From: Patescibacteria group bacterium
Lineage (GTDB): Bacteria; Patescibacteriota; Patescibacteriia; UBA9934; GWF2-40-263
NCBI GenBank assembly: GCA_004298405.1
Contig: SCSL01000030.1
Span: 1 to 13,208, forward strand
Direction: 5' to 3'
Length of the DNA stretch: 13,208 nucleotides
Position 1 is the stretch's first letter. Every line of letters begins with the position of its first letter. Below are positions 1 through 6,387 of the stretch, one piece after another. The notes below the pieces were generated by a model that did not search any database, was not told the origin of the DNA, and was given only the letters and a program-made list of their open reading frames with translations. Position numbers and translations under genes: made by a program.

Positions 1-492
1 GTCGACGAGCGACTGGAGGGAGTTCACTCCGTACACAGAAAGTCCTCCGATGGCAGTTGCCTCCTGAGTATTTTCCATCGGCACAAATATCGAGCTTATT
101 TGCCGGTTCTTTGCCATGATCGCGGCCGTGAGTGTCCCTTGAACAGCCCGTACAGATCCATCCAAGGCGAGTTCCCCCAAAAACACACACGATTCAATTG
201 ATGCACACGATATTTCACCTGTTGCCAGCAGAATAGACAATGCGATCGGAAGATCGTAGAGAGGTCCTTGTTTGCGAACATCGGCCGGCGCCAAGTTCAC
301 CGTCACTCTTCCTCGAGGAAACGAATAGCCACTATTTTTGATCGCCGCACGAATACGGTCACGCGCCTCTTTGACGGCTGTATCAGGCAAGCCAACCAAA
401 CAAAACGCATTGAGACCGAAAGAAACATCTGCCTCGACCGTGACGGGCGTTGCATGAATGCCAAGCGTCGCCGCTGTTGTGATGTGAAACAT
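1..492 (-). CDS. comM: ComM/YifB family Mg-chelatase-like AAA ATPase, N-terminal part (runs off left edge)
   Basis: The reading frame is open from an ATG at 492 to the window edge (164 codons), so only the N-terminal domain is present. The protein begins MFHITTAATLGIHATPV and continues with GLPDTAVKEARDRIRAAIKN and then NLAPADVRKQGPLYDLPIAL, which are the hallmark blocks of the ribosomal-S5-like N-terminal domain of ComM/YifB. The AAA+ Mg-chelatase domain and C-terminal domain would lie outside the window. In characterised bacteria ComM is a hexameric helicase promoting branch migration during integration of transformed DNA. The ATG fits the family start exactly, but there is no spaced SD; the start codon directly abuts a GC-rich hairpin (493-522). 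A promoter is visible inside the lspA stop region. The family call is secure; the transformation role in this organism is inference. Confidence 0.93.
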   Translation of the reverse strand, partial: MFHITTAATLGIHATPVTVEADVSFGLNAFCLVGLPDTAVKEARDRIRAAIKNSGYSFPRGRVTVNLAPADVRKQGPLYDLPIALSILLATGEISCASIESCVFLGELALDGSVRAVQGTLTAAIMAKNRQISSIFVPMENTQEATAIGGLSVYGVNSLQSLVD

Positions 493-522
493 AACCCCCC
501 AACTCAATTAAGAGAGGGGGTT
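493..522 (-). promoter_or_regulatory. Hairpin abutting the comM start codon
   Basis: On the minus strand AACCCCC (522-516) can pair perfectly with GGGGGTT (499-493) around a 16-nt loop, and the AUG of comM follows with no spacer. There is no U-tract after it, so it is a poor intrinsic terminator. The only G-rich, SD-like stretch near the start is itself in the stem. This suggests either a translational control hairpin or a weak lspA terminator; the sequence alone does not decide. Confidence 0.5.
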
Positions 523-534
523 ACTTATACGTCT

Positions 535-563
535 AGAGTAATCTATTTTTTCGACAATGTCAA
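535..563 (-). promoter_or_regulatory. Putative sigma70 promoter for comM
   Basis: Minus strand: perfect -35 TTGACA (563-558), 17-bp spacer, weak -10 TACTCT (540-535). The -35 contains the TGA stop codon of lspA. Expected start of transcription near 528 leaves a leader of about 36 nt that is almost entirely the hairpin at 493-522. Confidence 0.45.
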
Positions 564-1045
564 ACAATTGGTTCGTCTGCGTGGATTCGTTTTTGTTTTC
601 TCGTTCGTCGGCTGGAGAGAAGAAGCATAACAACACCTACCACGATCACGACATCCGAAAGGTTAATGGCAGAGCGAGAGAATAGGATAATATAATCGAC
701 CGTAAATCCGTATACGACCCGGTCGTAGAGGTTTCCAAGAGCCCCCAAGATAATGATCCCGGTTGAAAGGGTGATATCTGGGTGCGTTCGAAGGTTTTTA
801 TAGGCGATGTGGATGAGTCCTAAACCAATAAGGATCGAAACGAGGATAATAAATTCCAATCGAAATGGAATATCAAATGCCACCCCCAGGTTTTTGTGAA
901 TAGCAAAAGCGATGATGCCTGGATCAACAAGACTCCCTTCCTGAGGGAGTCGCTGTAATCCGATGTATTTAAGCCATTCGTCCAGAAGCACCAAAAGACC
1001 GACAGGAATTAAATACCAATACATGTGTTGGGAAATGGTGCTCAC
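560..1045 (-). CDS. lspA: Lipoprotein signal peptidase (signal peptidase II)
   Basis: LspA is an aspartyl protease of the cytoplasmic membrane that cleaves signal peptides from lipid-modified prolipoproteins. All family blocks are visible in order: D-x-x-x-K (DEWLKY) at the end of TM1, NLGVAFD, GALGNLYDRVVYGFTVDYI with the first catalytic Asp, and INLSDVVIV with the second. Four hydrophobic segments and a short basic cytoplasmic tail (RRTRKQKR) fit the fold. The chosen start is GTG at 1045, which overlaps the dksA stop as GTGA and has AGGA 3 nt upstream, giving 161 aa (family about 150-170). ATG at 1024 (154 aa, MYWYLIPV) is an equally plausible start with no SD. It is translationally coupled to the upstream zinc-finger gene, with comM downstream. 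Confidence 0.95.
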   Translation of the reverse strand: MSTISQHMYWYLIPVGLLVLLDEWLKYIGLQRLPQEGSLVDPGIIAFAIHKNLGVAFDIPFRLEFIILVSILIGLGLIHIAYKNLRTHPDITLSTGIIILGALGNLYDRVVYGFTVDYIILFSRSAINLSDVVIVVGVVMLLLSSRRTRKQKRIHADEPIV

Positions 1046-1416
1046 ACTTCCTGGGTGAGGGTTTTCTTGCACTGAATACAAGAGGTTGATGTTGGGCGAG
1101 CAACAAGTCGACGCTCGTCTATCTGTTGGCCACAGTACTTGCAGGTTCCATAAGTTCCATTTTCAATCATTTTCAGAGCGGATTCGACATCGCGCAGAGC
1201 CTTTTCAAGCTCATCCTCTAATGAGAGATTATCTGAAAATTGTGCCACTTCAGAGGCGTTTTCATCTTCTTTCTCACCAAGATTAGGAAAATCCGAGGTA
1301 AAGTCTGTTTCAGATGACTTTAAATTTCGATGTGCGAATCCGGTCAATTCCTTTTCAAGTCGCGTCTTTTCCCCCTCGAGCAAGTCCCTCATTTTTTGAA
1401 CAAAATCTGATCCCAT
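1042..1416 (-). CDS. DksA/TraR-family C4 zinc finger protein
   Basis: This 124-aa protein has an N-terminal charged coiled-coil region (about 5-85) and a C-terminal C4 zinc finger with Cys92, Cys95, Cys113 and Cys116 (CKYC...CIQC, 17 residues between pairs). This is the architecture of DksA/TraR proteins, which in well-studied bacteria enter the RNA polymerase secondary channel and modulate ribosomal and stress promoters. The coiled-coil tip holds DENASEV rather than the full DxxDxA motif of E. coli DksA, so ppGpp-type activity is uncertain and I give no gene symbol. It is first in an apparent operon with lspA (4-nt overlap if lspA uses GTG). An extended -10 promoter lies just upstream. The start ATG 1416 has only a weak purine stretch ahead of it; ATG at 1392 is an alternative. 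Confidence 0.88.
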   Translation of the reverse strand: MGSDFVQKMRDLLEGEKTRLEKELTGFAHRNLKSSETDFTSDFPNLGEKEDENASEVAQFSDNLSLEDELEKALRDVESALKMIENGTYGTCKYCGQQIDERRLVARPTSTSCIQCKKTLTQEV

Positions 1417-1443
1417 AGGTCTTTTCTTAAAAATGACGCTTAA

Positions 1444-1452
1444 ACTATACCA
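1444..1452 (-). promoter_or_regulatory. Extended -10 promoter for dksA-like gene and lspA
   Basis: Minus strand TGG-TATAGT (1452-1444) is an extended -10 element without a good -35. Expected transcription start near 1437 gives a leader of about 20 nt. It lies immediately after the T-tract of the preceding terminator (1461-1492), so this operon starts independently of the RNA unit upstream. Confidence 0.45.
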
Positions 1453-1460
1453 TTTTTCTT

Positions 1461-1492
1461 GTAAAAAAAGAAGACGGGGCCCGAAGGCCCCG
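1461..1492 (-). terminator. Strong intrinsic terminator with UUCG tetraloop
   Basis: On the minus strand CGGGGCC-TTCG-GGCCCCG (1492-1475) forms a perfect 7-bp stem capped by a UUCG tetraloop, followed by TCTTCTTTTTTT (1474-1463). This is a textbook rho-independent terminator and closes the transcription unit started by the promoter at 1833-1861. Confidence 0.92.
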
Positions 1493-1517
1493 ATCGTTAT
1501 TCGAAGTGTTGGCCCAT

Positions 1518-1622
1518 TTAGGCGTTGGGCTCCACAACCAAGGTATTGGTTAGGGGACTCAACGCCCTAAAGGCACGAACATCACCGAATATGTAGCGTA
1601 CTCTGCCGTTCTTACCATTCAT
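1518..1622 (-). CDS. Possible 34-aa small ORF inside the structured RNA unit
   Basis: Minus-strand ATG at 1622 to TAA at 1518 encodes a 34-residue peptide beginning MNGKNGRVRYIFGDVRAF and ending TLVVEPNA. It is the only sizeable ORF in the transcription unit and ends shortly before the terminator, as expected for a small mRNA. Against it: no SD upstream, and the last 15 codons coincide with a two-level hairpin ending exactly at the stop codon, which is more typical of a functional RNA. I do not recognise the peptide. Confidence 0.3.
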   Translation of the reverse strand: MNGKNGRVRYIFGDVRAFRALSPLTNTLVVEPNA

Positions 1623-1832
1623 TGGTTTTACCCGCGGATCTACCAAGGATAGATCATAAGTGGGGCGAACCTAGAAGCTTCGCTTTTGTTTTTGTTTTCT
1701 CATGTTCTGAACAGTAAAGACGGTAAGACGTTTCCCGAAAGTCGCGCGAGCGTGGGGTGCCCGCTGACACAAGTCAAAAGCGGTTTTCGGAAAACCTCCC
1801 AAGAGTGGTGTGAAAGAACTACTTACAAAAGT

Positions 1833-1861
1833 ATGATACCAAAAAATTGACCATTGGTCAA
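1833..1861 (-). promoter_or_regulatory. Strong sigma70 promoter of the structured RNA, with palindromic -35
   Basis: Minus strand: -35 TTGACC (1861-1856), exactly 17-bp spacer, -10 TATCAT (1838-1833). The -35 is the left half of a perfect inverted repeat TTGACCAATGGTCAA (1861-1847), a possible operator for a dimeric regulator or simply a symmetric -35. The other half gives a divergent TTGACC on the plus strand with TATTAT 15 bp downstream, but no plus-strand gene follows. Confidence 0.65.
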
Positions 1862-1944
1862 TTTACATATTATCGCTAAATTTAGTGAATACAGATGACA
1901 GTCGAGGAAAAAATGTGTTCATGTAGTCGATGCTTGTTCAAAAC

Positions 1945-1984
1945 TTATCCACAATTATGCTCACTTATAAACTACTTATCCACA
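1945..1984 (+). other. Two perfect DnaA boxes in an AT-rich gap (possible origin or DnaA-controlled site)
   Basis: TTATCCACA, the consensus high-affinity DnaA box, occurs at 1945-1953 and again at 1976-1984 in the same orientation, 31 bp apart (about three helical turns). The sequence on the left (1855-1945) is AT-rich and could serve as an unwinding element. I saw no further perfect box in the window, and dnaA, dnaN, rpmH and rnpA are not here, so a bona fide oriC is unproven. The boxes sit 1 bp from the stop codon of the 419-aa gene and about 85 bp upstream of the structured RNA promoter. Confidence 0.55.
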
Positions 1985-1985
1985 G

Positions 1986-3245
1986 TTAAATAAGGCATAA
2001 GTGGAGGTTGGTTGAATACTTTTTGAACTCAATTGAAATAAGGGAAAAGTCATCGAATATGCTTTCAATTGACCCAAACCATGAACTAACATGGTCGATG
2101 TTTGTCTGCTCCAAGAGAAATTGAGGATTTAATTTGGCATTCCCGCTTGGGCAATGGGAGTTTGGCGCCTCTTCTTGATTTTGTACAAAGTCGTCTAATA
2201 GAGCCTGGCTAGTTGTGAAAAATGCATCTCCATCCCGCAATACAGCAGAAATAGAGGTTCCTCCCCAGGTCGGGACGCGATAACTCGTCCCGAGAGCCGT
2301 TGATATTTCTTCAACGGAAACAAGTTCCGGTTGAACGAGTAATTCCTCAAATTTTGTACCATCAATGAGGGTTTGTGTCATAAGCGTTGGTCGAGCAAAG
2401 GCTCCGATACGCTCGAGCTCCTCCAAGACGACTTCCTTGTCTATTGGTGTGTTTTTGATGATGAGGAGTGTCTCATGGTTCCCCTCTTTTGAGCGAACAA
2501 CAGCTTCCATTTGGCTATTTTTAGCTAAAAAGACGCTGTTTTTTGAAAGCCGCTCAAGTCCCACTAAGGGTGAGCCATTTTCACCCCAAGAAAGTCCACC
2601 TAGAACCAAGGAAGCAGTTTCAAGAGATTGTGAGCTTGTTGGAGTTCGTTTGCGGGAGTCGATTTCTAATGTCATTTCCGATTGAGAAAGGAAGAGGTTC
2701 CCTCCCAAAGAGCTATCCGGAAGGACAACTCGTCCCAACCACGCTTTCCCGAGTGATGGCAAAAGGGGTCGATGGACGAACGGTTTTGTTCCGCTTATCG
2801 GTATGAGCGTTGAGGAGAGAAGAATAAACGCGCCTTTCTCCTGTGTAGAAATTCCATAATTGTTGAGCAGATCAAGAGGAAGGTCGGTTTTTGTGGCTCG
2901 TAGGGCGACACTGCGTTCTCCCGATTTTGTTACAAAGAGAGCCAGCTCCCCCTTCGTGTAAGGAGAAACATCGGAGAGTTCCAGGCTTCTATTTGATATC
3001 AAAGGGACGCCAGAAAGCCATTTTCCTAAGAAATGAGCTGTTGATTTGTTGAGATGCAATTCCAGAACAAGGACGGTGTCAGAAGGGGCAAGACTCAAAA
3101 TTGTGCTACGACTCAGCCACATCGTCCCAAGACGAAATGCACAGAACGCACCGATAATAATGACGAGTGCCATAAGCCAAACAACCTGCCGATTCCGGCG
3201 GGTTGTTTTGGTGTGGCGAGAGAGTGGAATGTTGAGATGTTGCAT
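1986..3245 (-). CDS. Membrane-anchored protein of unknown function, 419 aa
   Basis: I do not recognise this protein with confidence. The frame is open further upstream into pnp, but that part would be a shadow of the PNPase tail; ATG at 3245 lies 1 nt after the pnp stop (TAA-C-ATG) and gives MQHLNIPLSRHTKTTRRNR, then a single hydrophobic segment (about residues 21-38) and a large, mostly beta-like, probably extracytoplasmic domain. The basic N-terminus predicts N-in/C-out topology. The first segment after the membrane (LAPSDTVLVLELHLNKS) faintly recalls DUF3352-type proteins, which is only a guess. The tight junction implies co-transcription and coupling with pnp. No clear terminator follows; the stop codon is next to a DnaA box. 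Confidence 0.75.
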   Translation of the reverse strand: MQHLNIPLSRHTKTTRRNRQVVWLMALVIIIGAFCAFRLGTMWLSRSTILSLAPSDTVLVLELHLNKSTAHFLGKWLSGVPLISNRSLELSDVSPYTKGELALFVTKSGERSVALRATKTDLPLDLLNNYGISTQEKGAFILLSSTLIPISGTKPFVHRPLLPSLGKAWLGRVVLPDSSLGGNLFLSQSEMTLEIDSRKRTPTSSQSLETASLVLGGLSWGENGSPLVGLERLSKNSVFLAKNSQMEAVVRSKEGNHETLLIIKNTPIDKEVVLEELERIGAFARPTLMTQTLIDGTKFEELLVQPELVSVEEISTALGTSYRVPTWGGTSISAVLRDGDAFFTTSQALLDDFVQNQEEAPNSHCPSGNAKLNPQFLLEQTNIDHVSSWFGSIESIFDDFSLISIEFKKYSTNLHLCLI

Positions 3246-3246
3246 G

Positions 3247-5562
3247 TTAGCTCGCTCGCGGTGGGCGAGGACCTCGAGGAGCAGAGCCAGGGCGTCCTCC
3301 GCCTCCACGGAATGGTGGCCGTCCACCGTTGGTTGGTCTTGAATCACGAGATCCTGAGTCTGGTGCGCCAGTCCCGACGCCTCTGGGTCGGGACTCCGAC
3401 TTTTGCGTCGGAGCCGGTCGTTCTGGGTAGACGTTTCCTGGGGCATCTTTCATGGAGAGAGATGTGCGTCCTTCGGAAAGTTCCATGATTTTGACTTGTA
3501 CCTCCTGCCCTAACTTCACGATATCACTGACGTTTTCCACGCGCCATGGAGCGAGCATGCTTACATGCACCATTCCGTCGCGTTTTGGTAGGTACTCTAC
3601 AATCGCACCGAAATCCATAAGTCGTGTCACCTTTCCCTTGTAAATTTCGCCAACCTTCGGCTCACGGGTAAGTTGTTCGACCAAGGAGAGTGCTTTTTGT
3701 GCTCCTTCCGCATCGGTGGAAGTAATCATCACCAAACCGTCGTCGTCGATATCGATCGCTTGTACGCCTGTATCGGCAATGATTCCGTTAATCGTCTTTC
3801 CGCCAGGACCAATAACATTTCCGATAAGTTCTGGATTGATACGCAGGGTGATAATGCGTGGAGCGTAGGGCGAAAGGTCAGCTCGAGGTTCTGTGATGAC
3901 TGCGGTCATAACATCAAGGATTTGCAAACGGGCTTCACGAGCCTGGGCAAATGTCTGTTTTATCATTTCGGGAGTAAGGCCAGTCGTTTTTGTATCCATT
4001 TGAATGGCGGTGATGCCAACGCGCGAACCAGCAATCTTGAAATCCATGCCGCCGGCACCGTCTTCAAGATCCTGAAGATCGGTGATGACTTTCCAGCGAC
4101 CTTGATCGTCGGTGGCAATACCCATGGCAATTCCAGCAACAGCTGATTTGATCGGCACACCCGCATCCATAAGAGCAAGGGTTGAACCACAGGTTGAACC
4201 CATGGAGCTTGACCCGTTTGATCCGAAGACTTCAGAAACGGCGCGGATGGTATAAGGGAATGTTTCCTTATCGGGCATCATGGGCATAAGCGCTTTTTCC
4301 GCGAGCCCCCCATGGCCGATGTCGCGACGTGATGGACCACGCATTGGTTTCACTTCTCCCACCGAGAACGGAGGAAAGTTGTAGTGATGAAAGTAGCGTC
4401 GTGTGCCAACGGTTTCCATGCCGTCGAGCGTCTGCTCATCTCCTGGCGCGCCCAATGTGACAATCGTCATGACTTGGGTTTCCCCGCGCATGAAATGACC
4501 GGATCCATGCACACGCGGAAGAACCGCCACTTCACTCAACAGCGGTCGAACATGCCCAATCCCTCGGCCATCCACACGTCTTTCTTCTTCGATGATCGCG
4601 CGCGACACTTCGGCTTCGAGCACATCCAAAACGATATCTGTTCCGTAATGCATATCATCGCTTTCGACCCCTTTTTCTTTGAGGAATTCTTTTGTCCGAG
4701 ATTTCAGTTCTGATTTTTGATTATTGCGTTCAGACTTTGTTGCTTGTGGAGTTCCAAAGAAAAGCGTCTTCACGGTTTCAAGGATGAATGGTCGAGCGAG
4801 ATTTTCAATTTCTTCGCGTCGAGCGCGAGCCGTTTTTTCTTCCTCATTTTTTGGTGTGAGAAGATCACGTTTTTCTTTCCCAACCGCCGTGCGGACTTCT
4901 TCGATGAGTTTGATAGGAGCCGAGATGTTCTCTTGTCCAAACCAGAACGCGCTCAAGACGGTTTCTTCCGGGGCTTCTTTTCCTCCCGCTTCGACCATAA
5001 TGATTTTCTCGCTCGTCCCAGCAAAACTTAGATCGAGGATCGATGTCTCACGTTCTTTGTAGGTTGGGTTCAACAGCATCTGTCCGTTCTCATGACCGAC
5101 ACGCACGCATCCGATCGGGCCATTCCATGGAATGTCGCTGATATGAAGCGCGCAGGAGGCTGCGATAAGACCCAGCACATCTGGATCATTCTCTCCGTCA
5201 AAGGAAAGGGCGGTTACGATCACTTGCACTTCGTTGCGGATTTTCTGATCGAATAATGGGCGCAGGGCACGATCAATGAATCGGGAAATTAATACAGCTT
5301 CGTCTGTTGGACGACCTTCTTTTTTGATGAATCGGCTCCCTTTAATGCGGCCAGCCGCGTAGAGCTTTTCTTCGTAATCAACCATCAGAGGAAAGAAATC
5401 CATGCCCCCACGCGTTTCGGCACTCATGGTAGCGGCGGCAAGGACAACGGTGTCGCCGTATTGCACCAGACAGGATCCTCCAGCTTGTTGGGCATATTTG
5501 CCCACCTCAATGGCGAGCGTTCGTCCTCCCCATTGCGTTTGGAATTGTTTTGCTGGGTTCAT
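3247..5562 (-). CDS. pnp: Polyribonucleotide nucleotidyltransferase (PNPase)
   Basis: PNPase is the phosphorolytic 3'-5' exoribonuclease of RNA decay, a ring-shaped trimer. Domains in order over 771 aa: first RNase PH (about 10-145), helical linker (about 240-315), second RNase PH (about 325-560), KH with GPGG loop (about 573-632, IGPGGKT) and S1 (about 635-706). The active-site residues matching E. coli Asp486, Asp492 and Lys494 are present as Asp501, Asp507 and Lys509 in LEDGAGGMDFK, while the usual DEDHLGD spacer is altered. Residues 707-771 are a basic Arg/Gly/Pro-rich tail (RPPFRGGGGRPG) beyond the usual length of about 700, probably an RNA or partner-binding tail. The start ATG 5562 (MNPAKQFQTQWGGRTL) matches the family; an in-frame upstream ATG would invade the neighbouring gene. 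A nested hairpin covers its leader. Confidence 0.97.
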   Translation of the reverse strand: MNPAKQFQTQWGGRTLAIEVGKYAQQAGGSCLVQYGDTVVLAAATMSAETRGGMDFFPLMVDYEEKLYAAGRIKGSRFIKKEGRPTDEAVLISRFIDRALRPLFDQKIRNEVQVIVTALSFDGENDPDVLGLIAASCALHISDIPWNGPIGCVRVGHENGQMLLNPTYKERETSILDLSFAGTSEKIIMVEAGGKEAPEETVLSAFWFGQENISAPIKLIEEVRTAVGKEKRDLLTPKNEEEKTARARREEIENLARPFILETVKTLFFGTPQATKSERNNQKSELKSRTKEFLKEKGVESDDMHYGTDIVLDVLEAEVSRAIIEEERRVDGRGIGHVRPLLSEVAVLPRVHGSGHFMRGETQVMTIVTLGAPGDEQTLDGMETVGTRRYFHHYNFPPFSVGEVKPMRGPSRRDIGHGGLAEKALMPMMPDKETFPYTIRAVSEVFGSNGSSSMGSTCGSTLALMDAGVPIKSAVAGIAMGIATDDQGRWKVITDLQDLEDGAGGMDFKIAGSRVGITAIQMDTKTTGLTPEMIKQTFAQAREARLQILDVMTAVITEPRADLSPYAPRIITLRINPELIGNVIGPGGKTINGIIADTGVQAIDIDDDGLVMITSTDAEGAQKALSLVEQLTREPKVGEIYKGKVTRLMDFGAIVEYLPKRDGMVHVSMLAPWRVENVSDIVKLGQEVQVKIMELSEGRTSLSMKDAPGNVYPERPAPTQKSESRPRGVGTGAPDSGSRDSRPTNGGRPPFRGGGGRPGSAPRGPRPPRAS

Positions 5563-5574
5563 AAAGTAAGTGAT

Positions 5575-5631
5575 CCTGCAGAGGCGAAAGATGTCGAAGA
5601 TGTGCTTCGAGATCTCATGAGTCTCCGCAGG
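5575..5631 (-). promoter_or_regulatory. Nested hairpin in the pnp leader covering the SD-like site
   Basis: On the minus strand CCTGCGGAG (5631-5623) pairs with CTCTGCAGG (5583-5575) over 9 bp with one G-U. The enclosed stretch contains a second hairpin TCGAAG-CACAT-CTTCGA (5610-5594) and the palindrome CTCATGAG. The 3' arm ends in AGG, the only SD-like bases ahead of the pnp ATG. In E. coli the pnp leader forms a long duplex cut by RNase III and used by PNPase for autoregulation; this looks like a functional analogue (inference). Confidence 0.6.
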
Positions 5632-5647
5632 AGTGAATAAGTAATTG

Positions 5648-6313
5648 TTAGAATTCGAGTCGTCGCGTCCGAGATTCTTCTTGATCGGAAACAGACTCAT
5701 CAAGCTTCATAAAAAAACTATCTGTTGGATCTTGGTCTTCGTTTTCCCCTTCTTCAATTTCCTCAATGGGAGAGTCTCCTTGAGGGAGCTTTTTTTCAAC
5801 ATGCGCCGTAAGTTTGGGTCCAATGAGATAGCGTCTTTGGTTTGCTGAGAGGTCGGTGTAATTATGGACCATCTCGATGAGCTTCCCGCTTGTTGTTTTA
5901 TCAAAGGCCATAAGTTCCACCATGCGACCGCGACTTTGTACGTAGTTCACCAGTGGTTGGAAATCGCCATCGCCCGAAACAATCACGACGACGTCCAAGG
6001 TATCAAGCGCTTGGACAACATCGATCGCGAGACCGACATCCCAGTCGGCTTTTTTTTGGCCAGACGGATATTCCATGAGAGGCTTCTTGCGAGTTTCGAT
6101 CCCGGCGTTTTCCAGTGCCTCAAAGAACGCATTGTTCTCTCCGCCTTCTGTTGAAACAACATATGCAATGGCACGGATGAGCTTGCGCCCAGCCACGCCA
6201 TCCTCGACAATATTTTTAAAGTTCACTTTGCGCTTAAAGAGATTTCGCGCGGAGTAGTACATGTTTTGCGTGTCGATGAATACACCGACGCGTTGGTCTT
6301 TGTGCTTAAACAT
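5648..6313 (-). CDS. NYN/LabA-like (DUF88) PIN-fold protein
   Basis: This 221-aa protein carries the acidic motifs of the NYN/LabA branch of PIN-like ribonucleases: VGVFIDTQNMYY with Asp14 and Asn17, KKADWDVGLAIDV with Asp90, Asp92 and Asp98, and IVSGDGDFQPLV with Asp115 and Asp117. The core ends near residue 155. A strongly acidic tail (SPIEEIEEGENEDQDP and onward) makes up the last 45 residues and may bind partners or block nonspecific RNA contact. It lies between rpsO and pnp, normally direct neighbours in bacteria, so a role in RNA processing with PNPase is a reasonable inference; the substrate is unknown. The start ATG 6313 follows the rpsO terminator by about 35 nt with no strong SD, and I see no convincing promoter of its own. 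Confidence 0.88.
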   Translation of the reverse strand: MFKHKDQRVGVFIDTQNMYYSARNLFKRKVNFKNIVEDGVAGRKLIRAIAYVVSTEGGENNAFFEALENAGIETRKKPLMEYPSGQKKADWDVGLAIDVVQALDTLDVVVIVSGDGDFQPLVNYVQSRGRMVELMAFDKTTSGKLIEMVHNYTDLSANQRRYLIGPKLTAHVEKKLPQGDSPIEEIEEGENEDQDPTDSFFMKLDESVSDQEESRTRRLEF

Positions 6314-6348
6314 AGGTTGGTGGTTCCGTAAAAAAGTCGGGTCCGGTT

Positions 6349-6380
6349 AAAAAGCAAAGACCCCGCGAAATCCGCGGGGT
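6349..6380 (-). terminator. Intrinsic terminator of rpsO
   Basis: Minus strand ACCCCGCG (6380-6373), loop GATTT, CGCGGGGT (6367-6360), then CTTTGCTTTTT: an 8-bp GC-rich stem with an interrupted U-tract 8 nt after the rpsO stop. The interruption suggests incomplete termination, so some rpsO transcripts may read into the NYN gene and pnp. Confidence 0.82.
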
Positions 6381-6387
6381 TCTAAAA

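Larger units (their letters stand above)
1461..1826 (-). ncRNA. Candidate structured RNA, about 365 nt, own promoter and terminator
   Basis: The unit runs from the predicted start near 1826 to the terminator at 1461-1492. It holds no recognised protein and is full of stems. GTTTTCCGAAA pairs with TTTCGGGAAAC (11 bp, one G-U) across about 45 nt; GATCTA/TAGATC closes a 7-nt loop (1656-1638); GGCGTTG/CAACGCC (7 bp, 1567-1521) encloses a second stem AACCAA-TACC-TTGGTT. I compared it by eye with RNase P RNA, tmRNA, SRP RNA and 6S RNA and found none of their invariant sequences (no GAGGAAAGTCC, no T-arm plus CCA end, no SRP GGAAG/GCAGCC loop). A 34-aa ORF (1518-1622) and a 10-codon basic ORF starting MRKQKQKR lie inside, so a leader plus small mRNA is the main alternative. 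It fills most of the 569-base gap between protein genes. Confidence 0.5.

Noticed and set aside
1461..1826. tmRNA or RNase P RNA identity for the structured RNA
   Set aside because: No tRNA-like ends with a T-loop and CCA, and no RNase P core sequence on either strand.
3246..3446. N-terminal extension of the 419-aa protein
   Set aside because: It is the shadow of the PNPase Arg/Gly/Pro tail in another frame; ATG 3245 is 1 nt after the pnp stop.
5563..5703. N-terminal extension of PNPase from an upstream ATG
   Set aside because: It overlaps the NYN gene and the hairpin leader; MNPAKQFQTQWGGR at 5562 matches the family start.
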